From Nereocystis luetkeana (taxonomy: Eukaryota; Sar; Phaeophyceae; Laminariales; Laminariaceae): a DNA stretch of 64,000 bases. How positions within the stretch are numbered: position 1 is the stretch's first letter; each line of letters starts with the position of its first letter. The stretch lies in NCBI GenBank assembly GCA_031213475.1, contig JARUPZ010000005.1, forward strand, positions 11,603,260-11,667,259, read 5' to 3'. The translations under genes and the position numbers were made by a program. The notes below the pieces were generated by a model. It was not told the DNA's origin and ran no database searches. It saw only the letters and a program-made list of their open reading frames with translations. Positions 21,345 to 31,907 of this stretch are shown in pieces.

Positions 21345-22350
21345 AAAATGTGCGTGTGTGTTCTTCACACTAATAAACCGTTCTTTCTACCCGTCGACAT
21401 CCGGTACAACCAGTGTCCGTGCCGATTCTTCAATCCTAGAAGAGGTACAACTTCTGTGGTCACAAAGCCACGCCACAGAGATACTACGTTGCCAAGTATG
21501 TAGTAAGCACAGCTGTGGGCAATGTAATGCCTTGTTCATCATACTAGATACGACAGGCACGACATACACATTCTATAAAAAGAGAAACAAAAGTGAGCAA
21601 TCAAAGAAAAAACAAAAAAAGACAAATAGAAAGGGGGAAAGAAAACAACAACAACAACAACAACAACAATCTGTCGTGCCCCCCCCCCCCCTGCAGGCGA
21701 GGTGGCCAACACTTGACTAAGAACAAGCAGGAAAAGACAAAATAAAATGAAAAAAATGAAAACACCACTAACTACCTGTAAACAGACCAAGGCAAAGAAC
21801 CAAGGGAAAAAACCAAAGAAGGGAAAATGACAGGCTAACCAAAGCTCAAAGCACCCTTCAGGTGGCGGCAGCAGGTTGTGGTACGAGTAGTAGTCTAACC
21901 AGGTTCTCCCTGCTAATCCGCCTGGTACCTTGATACCCATACTGCCGTCTCCGCCCTGCGTTCGTCAACGATGCCCAGCCCCTTATCGTCAGACCATACG
22001 AAACGAGCGAAGCAGGTTCATCATCCAACCACCCCACAGTATCAATAAAAAAAAGGAAGAGAAAGAAAAAAAATGAAGATCAGGGAGAATCAGCCCAAGA
22101 AAGAAAAAAAACAAAACAAAAAGAGAAGACATGGGAAGACCACGTTCCAACCAGCCCCACCAGTTGGTGGCACTCGTAGCACGGGACTGCCCTACATCCT
22201 CGTCGGTCTGGTGCCTTGCTACCCTATCTACCATTTCCTTCTTACTTTCGTCCACCACAGTTCCCCATCTAGCCGTTCTATTGACCCCTCTTCCACCCAT
22301 TCCCTTGGTCGGGTTTTCTTCCACTCTTATTTTCAGCGACATACCAAGAA
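21345..22350 (+). repeat. Dispersed repeat R2, long copy 2
   Basis: It carries the same block order as 15285-16380, including a CAA microsatellite, poly-C, GCAGGCGAGGTGGCCAAC and the C-rich 3' part with GGTGCCTTGCTACCC and CATTCCCTTGGTC. The two long copies are diverged with many small indels, so this is an old family. Confidence 0.65.
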
Positions 22351-22983
22351 TGGGATGAATAATAAACACCAGCCCTGTCTGCTTCTGAGAAAAAAAAAGA
22401 AAAATCCAATTTAATCTTTATAGAGATGATTGAACACGTCAGCTGTGAGCTCGACTGATTAAATAGCTGATACTAAAAAGCCGCTCGTAGCAGGCGTGTT
22501 TTACTTGGTTGTAACTTCTATTAATAACTGATTTTGGCCCAACCATGCCCAGGTTTCATACCTGATTTTCGGCGCAGCCCCTAGAAAACCCTGACATAAA
22601 TGAATGGTCAGAAAAAACAGGTGCCGGGTGGATTCTGGACATATTCACAGGCGGATGGACTATCTACGTCGTATCCGAAGAATATTCGTGGGATCACGTT
22701 TGAGGCTGACCAACCTCAGCGACTCCTGTGCCATGACGACCAAGTCGCTGGTGGGTACGCTCGTGGTGTCTCGCGGCGTTGGAAACAATGACAGCGTACA
22801 CCCACAGGAATCGCATATCCCCGGAAACAACGATGACCAAGCTCATCATGCCCCTTTCGACCGTTCCCACCTAACAGACTTTCAACGCCGACCCAAGCAA
22901 CAACAATTTACCAGAAGAACGGATGAACAGACAGAACATCGTGCAGCAAGTAATGCGTAAACACTGCCGCCGTTCCAGCTCAC

Positions 22984-23122
22984 CGGCCTTGTCTTTGTCG
23001 TCAACGACGCCGAGGTACTCCACCATGAAACCCGCGTAGGAGAAGACACTCATCTGGACCACAAGGTTGCTGACCAAGCTTGCCAGGATGGCCGCCAAGG
23101 GCAAATACGGAAACGGCGCCAT
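22984..23122 (-). CDS. MFS transporter, exon 1 with start codon
   Basis: ATG lies at 23120-23122 on the minus strand, and 46 codons follow before a strong donor (GGCCG|GTGAG). The peptide starts MAPFPYLPLAAILASL, contains one hydrophobic helix (about residues 9-30), and ends GFMVEYLGVVDDKDKA. The GFMVExxGV...D sequence after the first helix is typical of the ZIFL/Tpo-like branch of the major facilitator superfamily. The codon split after its first base (G) is completed by GG at 3874, giving the expected GYYAGLL. I chose this ATG because it sits just before the helix; longer starts are not open. The protein would sit in a membrane as a proton-coupled exporter by family, but the substrate is unknown. 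A satellite begins about 220 bp upstream. Confidence 0.72.
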
Positions 23123-23345
23123 GATATACCGCCCTTCCTCTAAATCTAGATGGGTTGGCTTCGAGTGGCAACGACGCTGTAAAAAAAGTCACCAGACGCT
23201 AGAAATGAAATGTAAAGACGGCTCCTTCCGACATAAATGCCATATAGACCAGATAAAACATATACACCATCCACCCAACAGCAAAAAAAAACCAAAAAAA
23301 AACAGACCCGATGGTAAAACAAACACAACATAATATACACGGTTC

Positions 23346-24080
23346 ACAGTTGTTTTCAGGTACCAAAACACAAAATCAAAAATAGACATGAAATTCCTCA
23401 ACTAATATTGTTTTTTTTCCCCATCATGGCATGCCGAAACGCAAAAATCAATTTAAGAAATGACACAATTGAACTAACCAGTTTTTTTTTCCCATATGAT
23501 TACACAGACCGGGTTTAGACATGAAACTACTCAACTAACCTTTTTTTTTCTCACGCCAAAAACGCAAAAACCAGATATAGACGTGAAATAATTGAAGTAA
23601 CTAGTTTTTTTTCACCATGAAATAACAAAAACCAGATTAGACATGAAATTGCTCAGTTAACATATTTAGACGTGAAATATTTGAACTAACCCCTTTTTTT
23701 TTCACCATATAATAACACAAACCAGATGAGACATGATATTACTCAGCTACCAGTATCATATTTTTATTATCATGCCGAAAACGCAAAAGACAGATTTAGA
23801 CATGAAACAATTAATTTAACCAGTTTTTTTTCACCATAAAATAACACGAACCGGATTCAGGCATGAAACTACTCAACTAACCATGTTGTTTCCCGACACC
23901 GAAACCCAAATCAGAAATATATATGAAACTGCACACCTATCCGCTTTTTCGTTTGTTTGTTGTTTGGTTTTTTGGGGGGTTTTCCATACCAAACCACAAA
24001 CCAGATCTAGAAATAAAACAACTCAACTAACCTTTGTTTTTCTCCCCATATCCGAACTCAGATCAGACATAGACATGAAA
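23346..24080 (+). repeat. Alternating satellite of about 62-bp units
   Basis: About eleven units share AGACATGAAA, ACTCAACTAACC and a T run. Two types alternate: one reads CACCATGAAATAACACAAACC and the other CATGCCGAAAACGCAAAAACC. The true period is therefore a dimer of about 125 bp. The array lies directly upstream of the transporter start codon and ends before 24.1 kb. Confidence 0.75.
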
Positions 24081-25049
24081 AAAGTATGAAGTTTCTCCCG
24101 TATCATAATACTGGTAGTAAAGGCATTAAAAAATAGACCAAATACCTAGCATGAAGGTGGACCGCCTCGCATGCACACATATAGATACAGCATGGCCACC
24201 CCAACATGTTCAATTCACATGAAGGTTGGGTTTCGTGGTAAGATACCCGTAAAACTTTACCTATTTCCATTGGTCGGTGGAAGTTTGGTCTGACGTTATT
24301 ATTTAAATCCACGACATTTGGTGCACATACCAAGCGCTAAATGAAGGGGAGGAGTGCATGATGCATGACATTAAGTCGAGGCCATTTATACTCATGAAAC
24401 AAACACCTTGCATCTGACCGACCACATGACCAAAAAGAAGGAGCACCAAGTGGTACGTAGATATCTTGATATATATCTTGAATGATAAAATCCGGTTCAA
24501 AGTGTGGGGGGATTGTTGGCCATGCTTTCGGCAGTGAAGGTCTACTTGGGAGCATTAGTGGGGGGGTTACCCATGGTGAAACGTATATAATATGACGGAA
24601 AAAGATACTTACGGGGCATCCCGATTTGTGAGTACGCTTTTTTTGTGTTATGCAGGCCGTCCTTGAACCTTGCATGGTAAAAATGACCTCCCTGGAGGAA
24701 CGTGACCAGTACAGCAGGCGGGCAAGAAGATAGAAGATGGTTACCATGCAAATCGCCTGACACAAACGTGGGGTACTAGTGTTAAGGGTGTTGAACTTGG
24801 CTCCAGGCTACACGCCCGTGTTGAAGACACTATTTAGTGTGGTGCGCCGGCAAAATATCTCAAAGACACCAGACCCCCAATCAATGAGTACTAGGATTGG
24901 GAAGTAAGTCCCAGTAACTTGTACGTTTCCCGCTACTATTATGAAAAGAAACAAGCCGGAGATATTCTCGGAAGAGATTAGGAGAAAGACGGTGAGGCAG
25001 GGTGGTTGGAGCAAGAAACTGGCAGGGTAAAGTACTATTAGTGCTGATA
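24081..25049. other. No gene assigned; long minus-strand frames
   Basis: Minus-strand frames of 142 codons (24337-24765) and 68 codons (24808-25014) contain hydrophobic stretches (AICMVTIFYLLARLLYW). A plausible acceptor (TTTGTGTCAG) precedes the first. They could be exons of an unknown gene, but no domain supports them. Confidence 0.25.
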
Positions 25050-25389
25050 TTTGGAGTTCCTAGCGACATGACGAGGATTGAGTTCAAGAGGAAGTGCGAA
25101 GAAGTAGGACCGTTCTATTTTGCAATATGAAACGTAGAGCGAGAGGGAGAACACTTTCGAGTCACGCTTAAGCCGAAAGCGAGCATGGAGTGGCAGAGGA
25201 TAGAGACAGAACAAGTGTCGGCAAGGGTAGGAAAACTGGGATGGAGAGTATGTATAGCTAATGGAACGAAACTAAGGCATAGTTCTAGGGTGAACGAAGG
25301 TAAGGGGAGGCAGGAAACAGCAAGTGACTCAAAGGGAATGGGAGAGAAAGATAGGGGCGTAGAACAAGGAGACACAAACAGAAACGGAA

Positions 25390-26760
25390 ATGGAAAGAAT
25401 CATCAAAGAAGAGATGGCAAAAAATACTCGAAGCGTCAACGAAGAAAGAACAACAACAGACAAGACTAGAGCGGATAGTGAAACGAAAAAGAGGCTGAGA
25501 ATAGGATCATGGAACGTATGTGGGTTCGCCACGGAAGAACGAAAAATGATCGAAATTGTCACACAAGTAAGTAAGCGCGACCTAGACATAGTGGAACTTT
25601 AAGAGTCGTGGGAGAAAGAGGGGGGGGAGATAGGATACGAAGTTGGAGAGTGCGCATGGATAGGGAAGAAGAAGAAGGGACATAATAGCAAGAAGAATAG
25701 GAGGGCGGGGGGCGGGGGGTTCCTAGTCAAAGAATACCTGCGTGACATAATAACAGAGGTGATCAAAATACACTAAATTCGACGAAAGCATATTAAGTAC
25801 TGGTATGGATTAAGATACCAGGGGAGCGGGGAGCGAAGGATTAATTCTTAGGAAACATTTGTATGCCCCCAGAGTCGAAGAATACGGTACAAGATATACA
25901 GAGGAAGTTCGGAGAAGTAGCAGTAGTAGATGTACAGAAGAAGTATAAGAGGCAAGAAGAAGTAGTACTAGTTAGTGTGAGATTTTAATATAAGAATTGG
26001 GAAACCAAGCAAACTGAATGAGAGCATTCGACAGTAGTATGGGAAAGTAACAAAACATAAGAATGGGGAAGAGATGTTGAAGTTCCTCAAACGCAACGAG
26101 ATGAAGACGTTACACGACGGAGTAAAAAGGCAGAACAGGAATGGGCTAGACAGTGTGTGATATGAGTCGAGTGCTCATGGGCTATAGATATAGATAATAT
26201 AGTCGGCAGTTTCGTAGCCTGAGGAATACGAGAATAATCCAAAGAATGGATTAACCCGGCGGATATTCCGGTAGTTGAGAGTAACCGTCTTTTAGGAATG
26301 TTCTCTAGGGCGGATAGGCCGTTAGACAAGAGTAATGTTCCTTATCGCAGATATCTGATAGGGTCGTAAAGTGAGAAGTTCTTATATTAGCAGAAGAACG
26401 TTCGGTAGCCATAGGAAAGTTTTATAGGAGTACGTTAGATAAGAGGAATTTAGGAGAGCTTGTAGCGTGGGGTGGGACGAGTATATCTGAGCGTCGAGTC
26501 CCACCCACCTACCTCTCACTTCTCTACCAGAGCACCTCCTCAGCTCTAGTCATCAATAAAGAAAATCTAAATCAGAAGAAGCGAAACACTGCTTCCTAGC
26601 TGCCAGATACACCTGCGTCCCTTACCCATACCCTTACCTCGGCCATATCTTCACAAGTGCATACAAAAGAGAGAAAGCTCTATCTTTGACTTTATAGTAG
26701 AAAAAAATTGAAGTGGGAAAGAAACAGTCCTACATTTATGCGCAGCGGACGTAATAACTA
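25390..26760 (+). pseudogene. LINE apurinic-like endonuclease domain, broken
   Basis: The domain opens with LRIGSWNVCGF (the family's metal-binding Asn) and LDIVEL followed by a TAA where Gln of the LQE motif is expected (about 25601). Frameshifted remnants follow: GFLVKEYLRD, LGN-YMPPES, and a KIGKPSKLNES-like block. After removal of the LTR at 26156-26655 and one 4-bp repeat, the frame reads EWARQCIQ then SSIFDFIVEKN, a TGA, and ETVLHLCAADVITTDHC. The last DH is the conserved catalytic-site end of this fold. The function would have been to nick target DNA for target-primed reverse transcription. It is now inactive. Confidence 0.75.
26156..26655 (+). mobile_element. Solo LTR, 500 bp, with AGTG target duplication
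   Basis: The element begins TGTGATATG and ends CATATCTTCACA, so it has TG..CA borders with short inverted ends. AGTG occurs directly before (26152-26155) and after (26656-26659). An AATAAA signal lies near 26555. Removing it plus one AGTG restores the endonuclease frame of the host LINE across the site, which proves an insertion. No internal retrotransposon genes remain, so it is a solo LTR left by recombination between two LTRs. Confidence 0.85.
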
Positions 26761-27439
26761 CGGATCACTGCCTAAAATATATTATGGACAGACAGTCGAC
26801 AGACAAGAGGTTTGAAACAAAGACGAGGTAGGAAATTACACAGAGAATAGATAAACTAGAAGTAAAAGAGAAACGGGGAGAGATCCAAGAAGAGATCGCC
26901 AAAGCTGCAGAGCAATTTTCCGACCTATTGGAAAGAATAGGTACAACAAGTAACGTTATAGAGAGGGATGATGCAGGAGCTAGGAAAATAGAAGGATGGG
27001 AGAAGTTGGTCAAGACCACAGCAAGTAAATTAGTACAGTAGGGAAAAAGTTGATAATATGCAACAGAGCAGTAAAATAGTGGGATGCAGAAGTGAAAGAG
27101 GCTGTAACAGTAAGGAGAAAGGCACGCGCAAGGTATACATCGAACAAAACTACGACAGTATGGGAGGAATATGATACAGCTAGGAAGAAAGTACAAGAGA
27201 TGGTCGAGAAGAAGAAAGGGATATATATTGAAAAACGTAGTAAATAAAACGAATGAAGACTTTGAGGGCGAGATGAAGCAGATGTGGGTAGGAATAAATG
27301 GGAGACTGAGCAAAACTGCAGGAAGGGATGACACGGGAATATCTACCTTAAGCGCACAGAACGGTAAAATGGTTAGCAGTTCGAAGGGAAAAAGGGAAGT
27401 ACTAGTCGGGCATTACCGTAAGCTAGGAACACCCACAGC

Positions 27440-27945
27440 CAACGGAACGTTCGATGCATAATTCGAGAAGGAAATCAACGCGGGGGCAGCGGCGAACGTA
27501 GATGCATCAGAAAGGGAAGACAGTGGTTCGGAAGGGTTACAGAGAGACTTCACAAGGGAAGAGGTAAACAAATGCGTAGCTAAACTTGAGAAAAGAAAAG
27601 CAGCAGGGACTGACCAAAAAGTGACTGAATTTATGAAGTACGGGGGAGAAGGAACGCTTACCATGCTGGTTATTATGTTGTATAACTGGATATGGAAAAA
27701 CGAGGACGCACCCAGGAGGTGGAGGGAAGGAGTAGTAGTAAACCTATCCAAGAAAGGAGATAAGGCTGACCCGTGGAACTATAGAGAGATACCGCTACGA
27801 AGCACAGTAGGCAAAACCTTTGGTAAGAGTTTCAATGGGAACGATGATGGAGAAAAAGGACAAAAAAAGCGAAGGGCAAGCAGGGTCTATTTTGGCCAAA
27901 CCGTAGCTGCGTAGACCATGTGCACACTCTACCTGCTTTTTACGC
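27440..27945 (+). pseudogene. LINE reverse transcriptase, N-terminal part
   Basis: In the main frame are REEVNKCVAKLEKRKAAGTD (motif 0-1 region), then LYNWIWKNEDAPRRWREGVV and KKGDKADPWNY followed by LRSTVGKTFGKS. Together these are the classic fingers region of LINE RTs. A frameshift follows, and EGQAG and CVDHVHTL appear in other frames before similarity ends. Motif A (F-x-D) and the catalytic YxDD are absent. The domain would have copied the LINE RNA at the nicked target. It is a dead relic. Confidence 0.8.
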
Positions 27946-28361
27946 GTATGATACACTTAGACTACAAGTTATGTGTTTTCACGCAATGCCACGGAGTTTG
28001 GGCGCGCATACGGTTGGCGTGCGTTCATACACCCCAGCCTTTCACAGTTTAGATAGTTGCTCCCAATACTTGGCACTAAATCAAAGTATTTTCGAGAAAG
28101 TACTTCTGTACCTGGTAGGTACTGCTTCGTGCACTCGCAGCAGCAGCAGCAGATAGATAGATACTGCGAGTGCTCGCAGTATTGCTGTGTAGTATTTCGA
28201 GGTTCTATACCATGGTGAGGATACTACTCTGCTGATACTTTCGGGCTCGCGCTTATTCGGGATTCGATTCGAGGCTTTGCACTTCAGATATTTTCTGTAC
28301 TCCAAGTATTTCGTGTTTCAATACTTCTGCGGGTACATTTTGCCTGTATTCTCGAGCTTCT
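27946..28361. other. No gene; AGTACT-rich DNA and a CAG stretch
   Basis: It contains (CAG)5-like and GATA words near 28137-28160 and many AGTACT/AGTATT words that lead into the tandem array at 28362. The abrupt end of LINE similarity at its left edge may mark an insertion border. Confidence 0.4.
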
Positions 28362-28577
28362 GTACTGCTCATACTCTCAGTATACTCTCAGTAGTTGGGC
28401 CTTCTTCTCAGTACTCACTATATATTGGCCTCCGTACTGCTCATACTACTCTCAGTATACTCTCAGTAGTTGGGCCTTCTCAGTACTCACTATATATTGG
28501 CCTCCGTACTGCTCATACTCTCAGTATACTCTCAGTAGTTGGGCCTTCTCAGTACACACTGTATATTGGCCTCCAGT
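28362..28577 (+). repeat. Tandem repeat, three 70-72-bp units
   Basis: GTACTGCTCATAC starts units at 28362, 28434 and 28506, and a partial fourth begins at 28576. Each unit contains CTCAGTAGTTGGGCCTTCT and ACTATATATTGGCCTCC. Units are nearly identical, so the array is young. Confidence 0.85.
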
Positions 28578-28682
28578 ACTTCAATACTCTCAGTACTCGG
28601 ACTACGAGTTATTCTGGGGCATCTTCAACTCTGTGTCTGTTAAGACGTTTTATTACCCGGAGCGCCAAAAAATATGTTTGTT

Positions 28683-29292
28683 TAGGTGACTGCCAAGATC
28701 AGGTATATCTGATCCATTTGAGCCAAAATCAGGTAAATACTAAAACAAAGTATAAAACTCGCGCCACGACCGGTGTTCTGTCCTTGAAAGTCCGGTAAAA
28801 AACAATGCGCCTAAACGCATTAGCCGTGCCACATGGCCTCCAAAATCTGAATCGTTTTGCCTCAGGGTATAGACAACACAGGCTCCACTTAGACCTGCAC
28901 AGTCACTATCAATAGGCTTCGTTTGTTTCGCCACGGCGGGGGCGCCAAGAGCATTTACTCTGGCGCCCCCCCCCCTTGACAGCTTTAAATCTTCTAGATC
29001 GTCCTCGCGGAACCGCCTGCTCGGCACAAAAGTGTCTTGCCGTACCAAACATGAGACCACCTTGACGCGGGGTAGTGCGGACAACGACCACGCTGGGGCT
29101 GTGACCATAGAAAACAACCGAGTACACATCACAACAACTATTCAATAGCTGAAAGACGTCCCACATGCACCCCAAAGAAAAAAAAGTGAAACCAGTGTAC
29201 GCATGTACGGATGCATAAATACGTACTTCTACGTACGACGTACGAGTACAGAGTTTTTATACGTTCAAATACCGAAGAATTTCAAAGCAGAG
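28683..29292 (-). repeat. Repeat R3, third copy, part left of the DIRS insertion
   Basis: It matches the right arm of the palindrome (43970-45000) in the same orientation. Shared blocks are GAGCCAAAATCAGGT, CGGTGTTCTGTCC, the block coding VRQD-FVPS--FRE on the minus strand, GGCGCCCC, and the end with GAATTTCAA. Similarity continues at 36900 on the other side of the retroelement. This shows that R3 was the insertion target. Confidence 0.8.
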
Positions 29293-29628
29293 GAGGAAGG
29301 TTGTCGTAGGGGCAACCTGGTGTTTGGGGGGAAACGGATAGAAAGAATAAACCAGTGAAAGAACAAGAAGTCCGGGGGTTTCGATAATAAGGGAAAGGAA
29401 TGTTTGGTACGGGGTAAAAATAAATAGAAAGGAAAGTTCAGGATAATTGTAGGAGACGAGAAGGAGCAGCGGAATAAAGAAATGCAAAGCAAGCAACTGT
29501 AGAGTCGGGTGAAGAAGGGAGTCGTCGGGCAGCGTAGTAACCAGGGGATATAGCTAACGGGCGAGGCCCTGCACGAGCTGAAGAGAACCGGGCTGGGGAC
29601 GTCAGGGAGTCGTCAATTTGTTTTTTTT
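29293..29628 (+). repeat. Split direct repeat A1
   Basis: About 336 bp beginning GAGGAAGGTTGTCG, colinear with A2 at 35740-36074 with no indel that I can see. It ends at GGGAGTCGTCAATTTG plus a T run. The same 16-mer is repeated once more at 29631-29646. It should hold the promoter for the element's RNA. Confidence 0.9.
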
Positions 29629-29660
29629 TAGGGAGTCGTCAATTTGATTTGTGCACAAGG

Positions 29661-30326
29661 ATGGAGGGACGCCTTACGGAGACCCAACAGCAGGACGAAG
29701 AGCAAGACAATCTGGCGGGTGGCCCGGGTCCAAGACGGGGGTCGATCCAAGGAAGCGGGGCGGCTGGTAGCGCAGTGGACGAGCAGTTCTCGGGCAACAA
29801 CGACGGTAGAGGGCGGGGGAACACACTGGCGAATATCAGTACGGGTAGGGACGAGCAGGATCCGCGAGAGGGTACGAGTAGGAGAGTGCAGTTCACAGTA
29901 GCAGGGGTTGGCCCACCAGCCCACATGCGGTCGGGGAGGGGGAATTCCACGTCGGGTAGAGGTGGTTACGCGCCAGGCAGGGGCCAGGGTGTCGGCTCGT
30001 TTGGGAACCGCGGGCAGGCCAATCCCATGCATCATGCCCCGTCGCCGCCGCACAACAACCAATTTTTTCCCGGAGCCGAACATCAGGGCCCCCCATTTGT
30101 GGATGGGAGGAGTTCGTATCAGCGGGAGGCGGGGGGGGGGGGGGGGGAACCGCCAACCCACTGGGTTAAATGGGCCTTTGCAGGCGTCCTGGGGCCCGGT
30201 AGACACGCAGCAGCAGCAGCGGCAGGGGTGGGCACCGCAGCAACAGTTAGGAGGGGCTCCGCAGCAGCCACAGGACGCACCACAGCAGCAGCAACAAGGG
30301 GGGAGGGGGTGGGGGGGGGGGGGGGT

Positions 30327-30363
<37 letters not shown>

Positions 30364-31907
30364 GGGGGTAACGGGGGGTGGGGGGGGGTACGTTGGGGAG
30401 GAGGAGCAGTAGGCCCGCACCAGCAGCAACAGCAGCCGGGCATGCAGCAGCAGCAACAGCAGTCAAGCAGGCAGCAGCAGCAACAGCAGTCAGGCCTGGG
30501 GGGCTTCGGGGAAGTGAGCGCGTGGGAGGTAGAGGGGTCAGGACAACGGCAGACGCAGATGGGGTCACCCGAAGGACTGTGGGGGCGGGAGGCAAGCCCG
30601 TGGGATACGTGGGGGCGGGAGGCAAGCCCGTGGGAGACGGGAGCACTGAGGTCGCATCAGCAAATGCAGCAGGAACCGGTCCCGGGGGGGGGGGGCGGGC
30701 CCGGAGCCTCATACAGCACTATGCCGCAGTGGGGGGGGGGGGGGGGAGCATCGAATTTTTCGTCGGGCCTGCAAGGTTGGGGAGAGACGGGGGGAAGAGG
30801 GGGGGGGGGGGGGGGGGTGGGGGGATGTGGCAAGCCATCTCTGTCGGAGACAATGTGGCGGAAGGGCAACCGCACCGTAGTGGTCTGGGCGTCACTGCGC
30901 GGAGACGGGAAGGCCCCACCGTTTGACTCGGTGGAGGGCATGCTTACGCTAACGGGCGGTTTCCTGATTCAGAAGGGAGGGGAGCAGCAGGTAGCAGGGC
31001 TGAGCAATATCGACGTCAGCAAGTTCGCGCAGAAGGACCATTTTGGCTTCGGGGCAGGGAGGGCGGAGGTTTCTCTGGACCACAGGGTGGAGGCCCTCTT
31101 CCTTTTGTTGACGCACCTCATGCAGTACGTGGTGGACGGCAGTAAAACCTACGGACGGGCATCGCTGCAACGGACGGGCAAGCTAGTCGAGCGTTTCCGC
31201 GTGATCGCCAAGGGGGTGAGGACGTTCCACGCGCAGAACACGGACGTGGCAATGTCGGAGACGTTCAAAGGGAAGTTCGTCCAATGCTTCAACAAAGATC
31301 TCCAGGTCTGGACGGAGGAGGTTTCCCGGCAAGCGCATATGTTGAGGCAGGAACTCGGGACGTTCCCGGGCCCAAGCGACATGTACCCGATGCCCCTACC
31401 GCCATTCACGCGGACCCACGCGTGGATCTCGGCAGCACCCATAACCCTGGGGCGCGCAAAAGACATGGAGGAGCCCACCACGGGAGGATATAAGAAGGGA
31501 AGGGGAGCGGGGGGAGGAGAGGGGGGGGCAGCGGGGGGGTGGGGGAGATCGGACAAGGAGCGGAGGAGGGGGTGGTGGTGGTTGGGGGGGGGCGAGAGAG
31601 GGAGGCGGAGGGGGCAGGGGGAGGAGGGGGGGGAGCGGGAAGGGAGGGGGGGGGTGGGGGAGAGGGGGCATATGACCGAGCCTGTCGCGACTACGACGAG
31701 TTCGGTGCGTGCCTCCACGAGCCGAAGAAGGGGCTGCCGTGCAGATACAGGCACGACGGCAGTTACAAGACCGCGAAGGGCGCGTTCCTGCCGCTGGAAG
31801 GAGGCGGCTCGGGGAAGCGTAAGAGGGAGGGGGATGGGGGGGGGAGGGGGGGGAGGAAGGGGGACGGGGAAGGGGGGGGGGGGAGGGACGGGCCGGCGAG
31901 GAAATGA
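29661..31907 (+). CDS. DIRS Gag-like protein (frame changes at poly-G)
   Basis: The first ATG after A1 is at 29661 (MEGRLTETQQQDEEQ). The frame changes at a 17-G tract (30131-30147) and again within the G-rich stretch 31520-31665. The parts in order are: a Gln-rich head; a Gly/Gln-rich low-complexity region with CAG runs (30180-30500); a globular part of about 200 residues (TMWRKGNRTVVVWASL through ISAAPITLG, 30850-31450) that is probably the capsid-like domain; a Gly/Arg-rich linker; and a CCCH-type zinc knuckle C-x8-C-x9-C-x3-H (CRDYDEFGAC ... CRYRH, about 31680-31760). A Gly/Lys tail ends at TGA 31905-31907, which overlaps the next ATG (ATGA). The likely role is RNA binding and particle formation. 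Whether the frame changes are real or sequencing errors in G runs is open. Confidence 0.75.

Larger units (their letters stand above)
3875..22983 (-). other. Predicted 19.1-kb intron of the MFS gene
   Basis: The donor is GTGAG at 22979-22983 and the acceptor AG is at 3875-3876, both on the minus strand. Phase 1 is kept and the join restores an uninterrupted family motif. The interval is filled with transposable elements and satellites listed separately, and I recognise no further host exon in it. An alternative is that the two exons belong to different gene copies or were brought together by misassembly. Confidence 0.55.
25050..27945 (+). mobile_element. Decayed LINE with endonuclease and 5' part of RT
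   Basis: Three parts follow in order. The first is an N-terminal region (about 25055-25330) with FGVPSDMTRIEFKRKC. The second is an AP-type endonuclease (25390-26760). The third is the beginning of a reverse transcriptase (about 27440-27945). Stops and frameshifts are spread throughout, and a solo LTR splits the endonuclease. The element stops shortly after the CVDHVHTL region of RT, so the catalytic centre and 3' end are missing. LINE copies are normally cut at the 5' end, so loss of the 3' part implies a later deletion or insertion near 27945. Confidence 0.8.

Noticed and set aside
29628-30712. Minus-strand ORFs of about 200-270 codons rich in Cys, Pro and Ala
   Set aside because: These are the antisense of CAG and GGG runs in the Gag region, with no domain.
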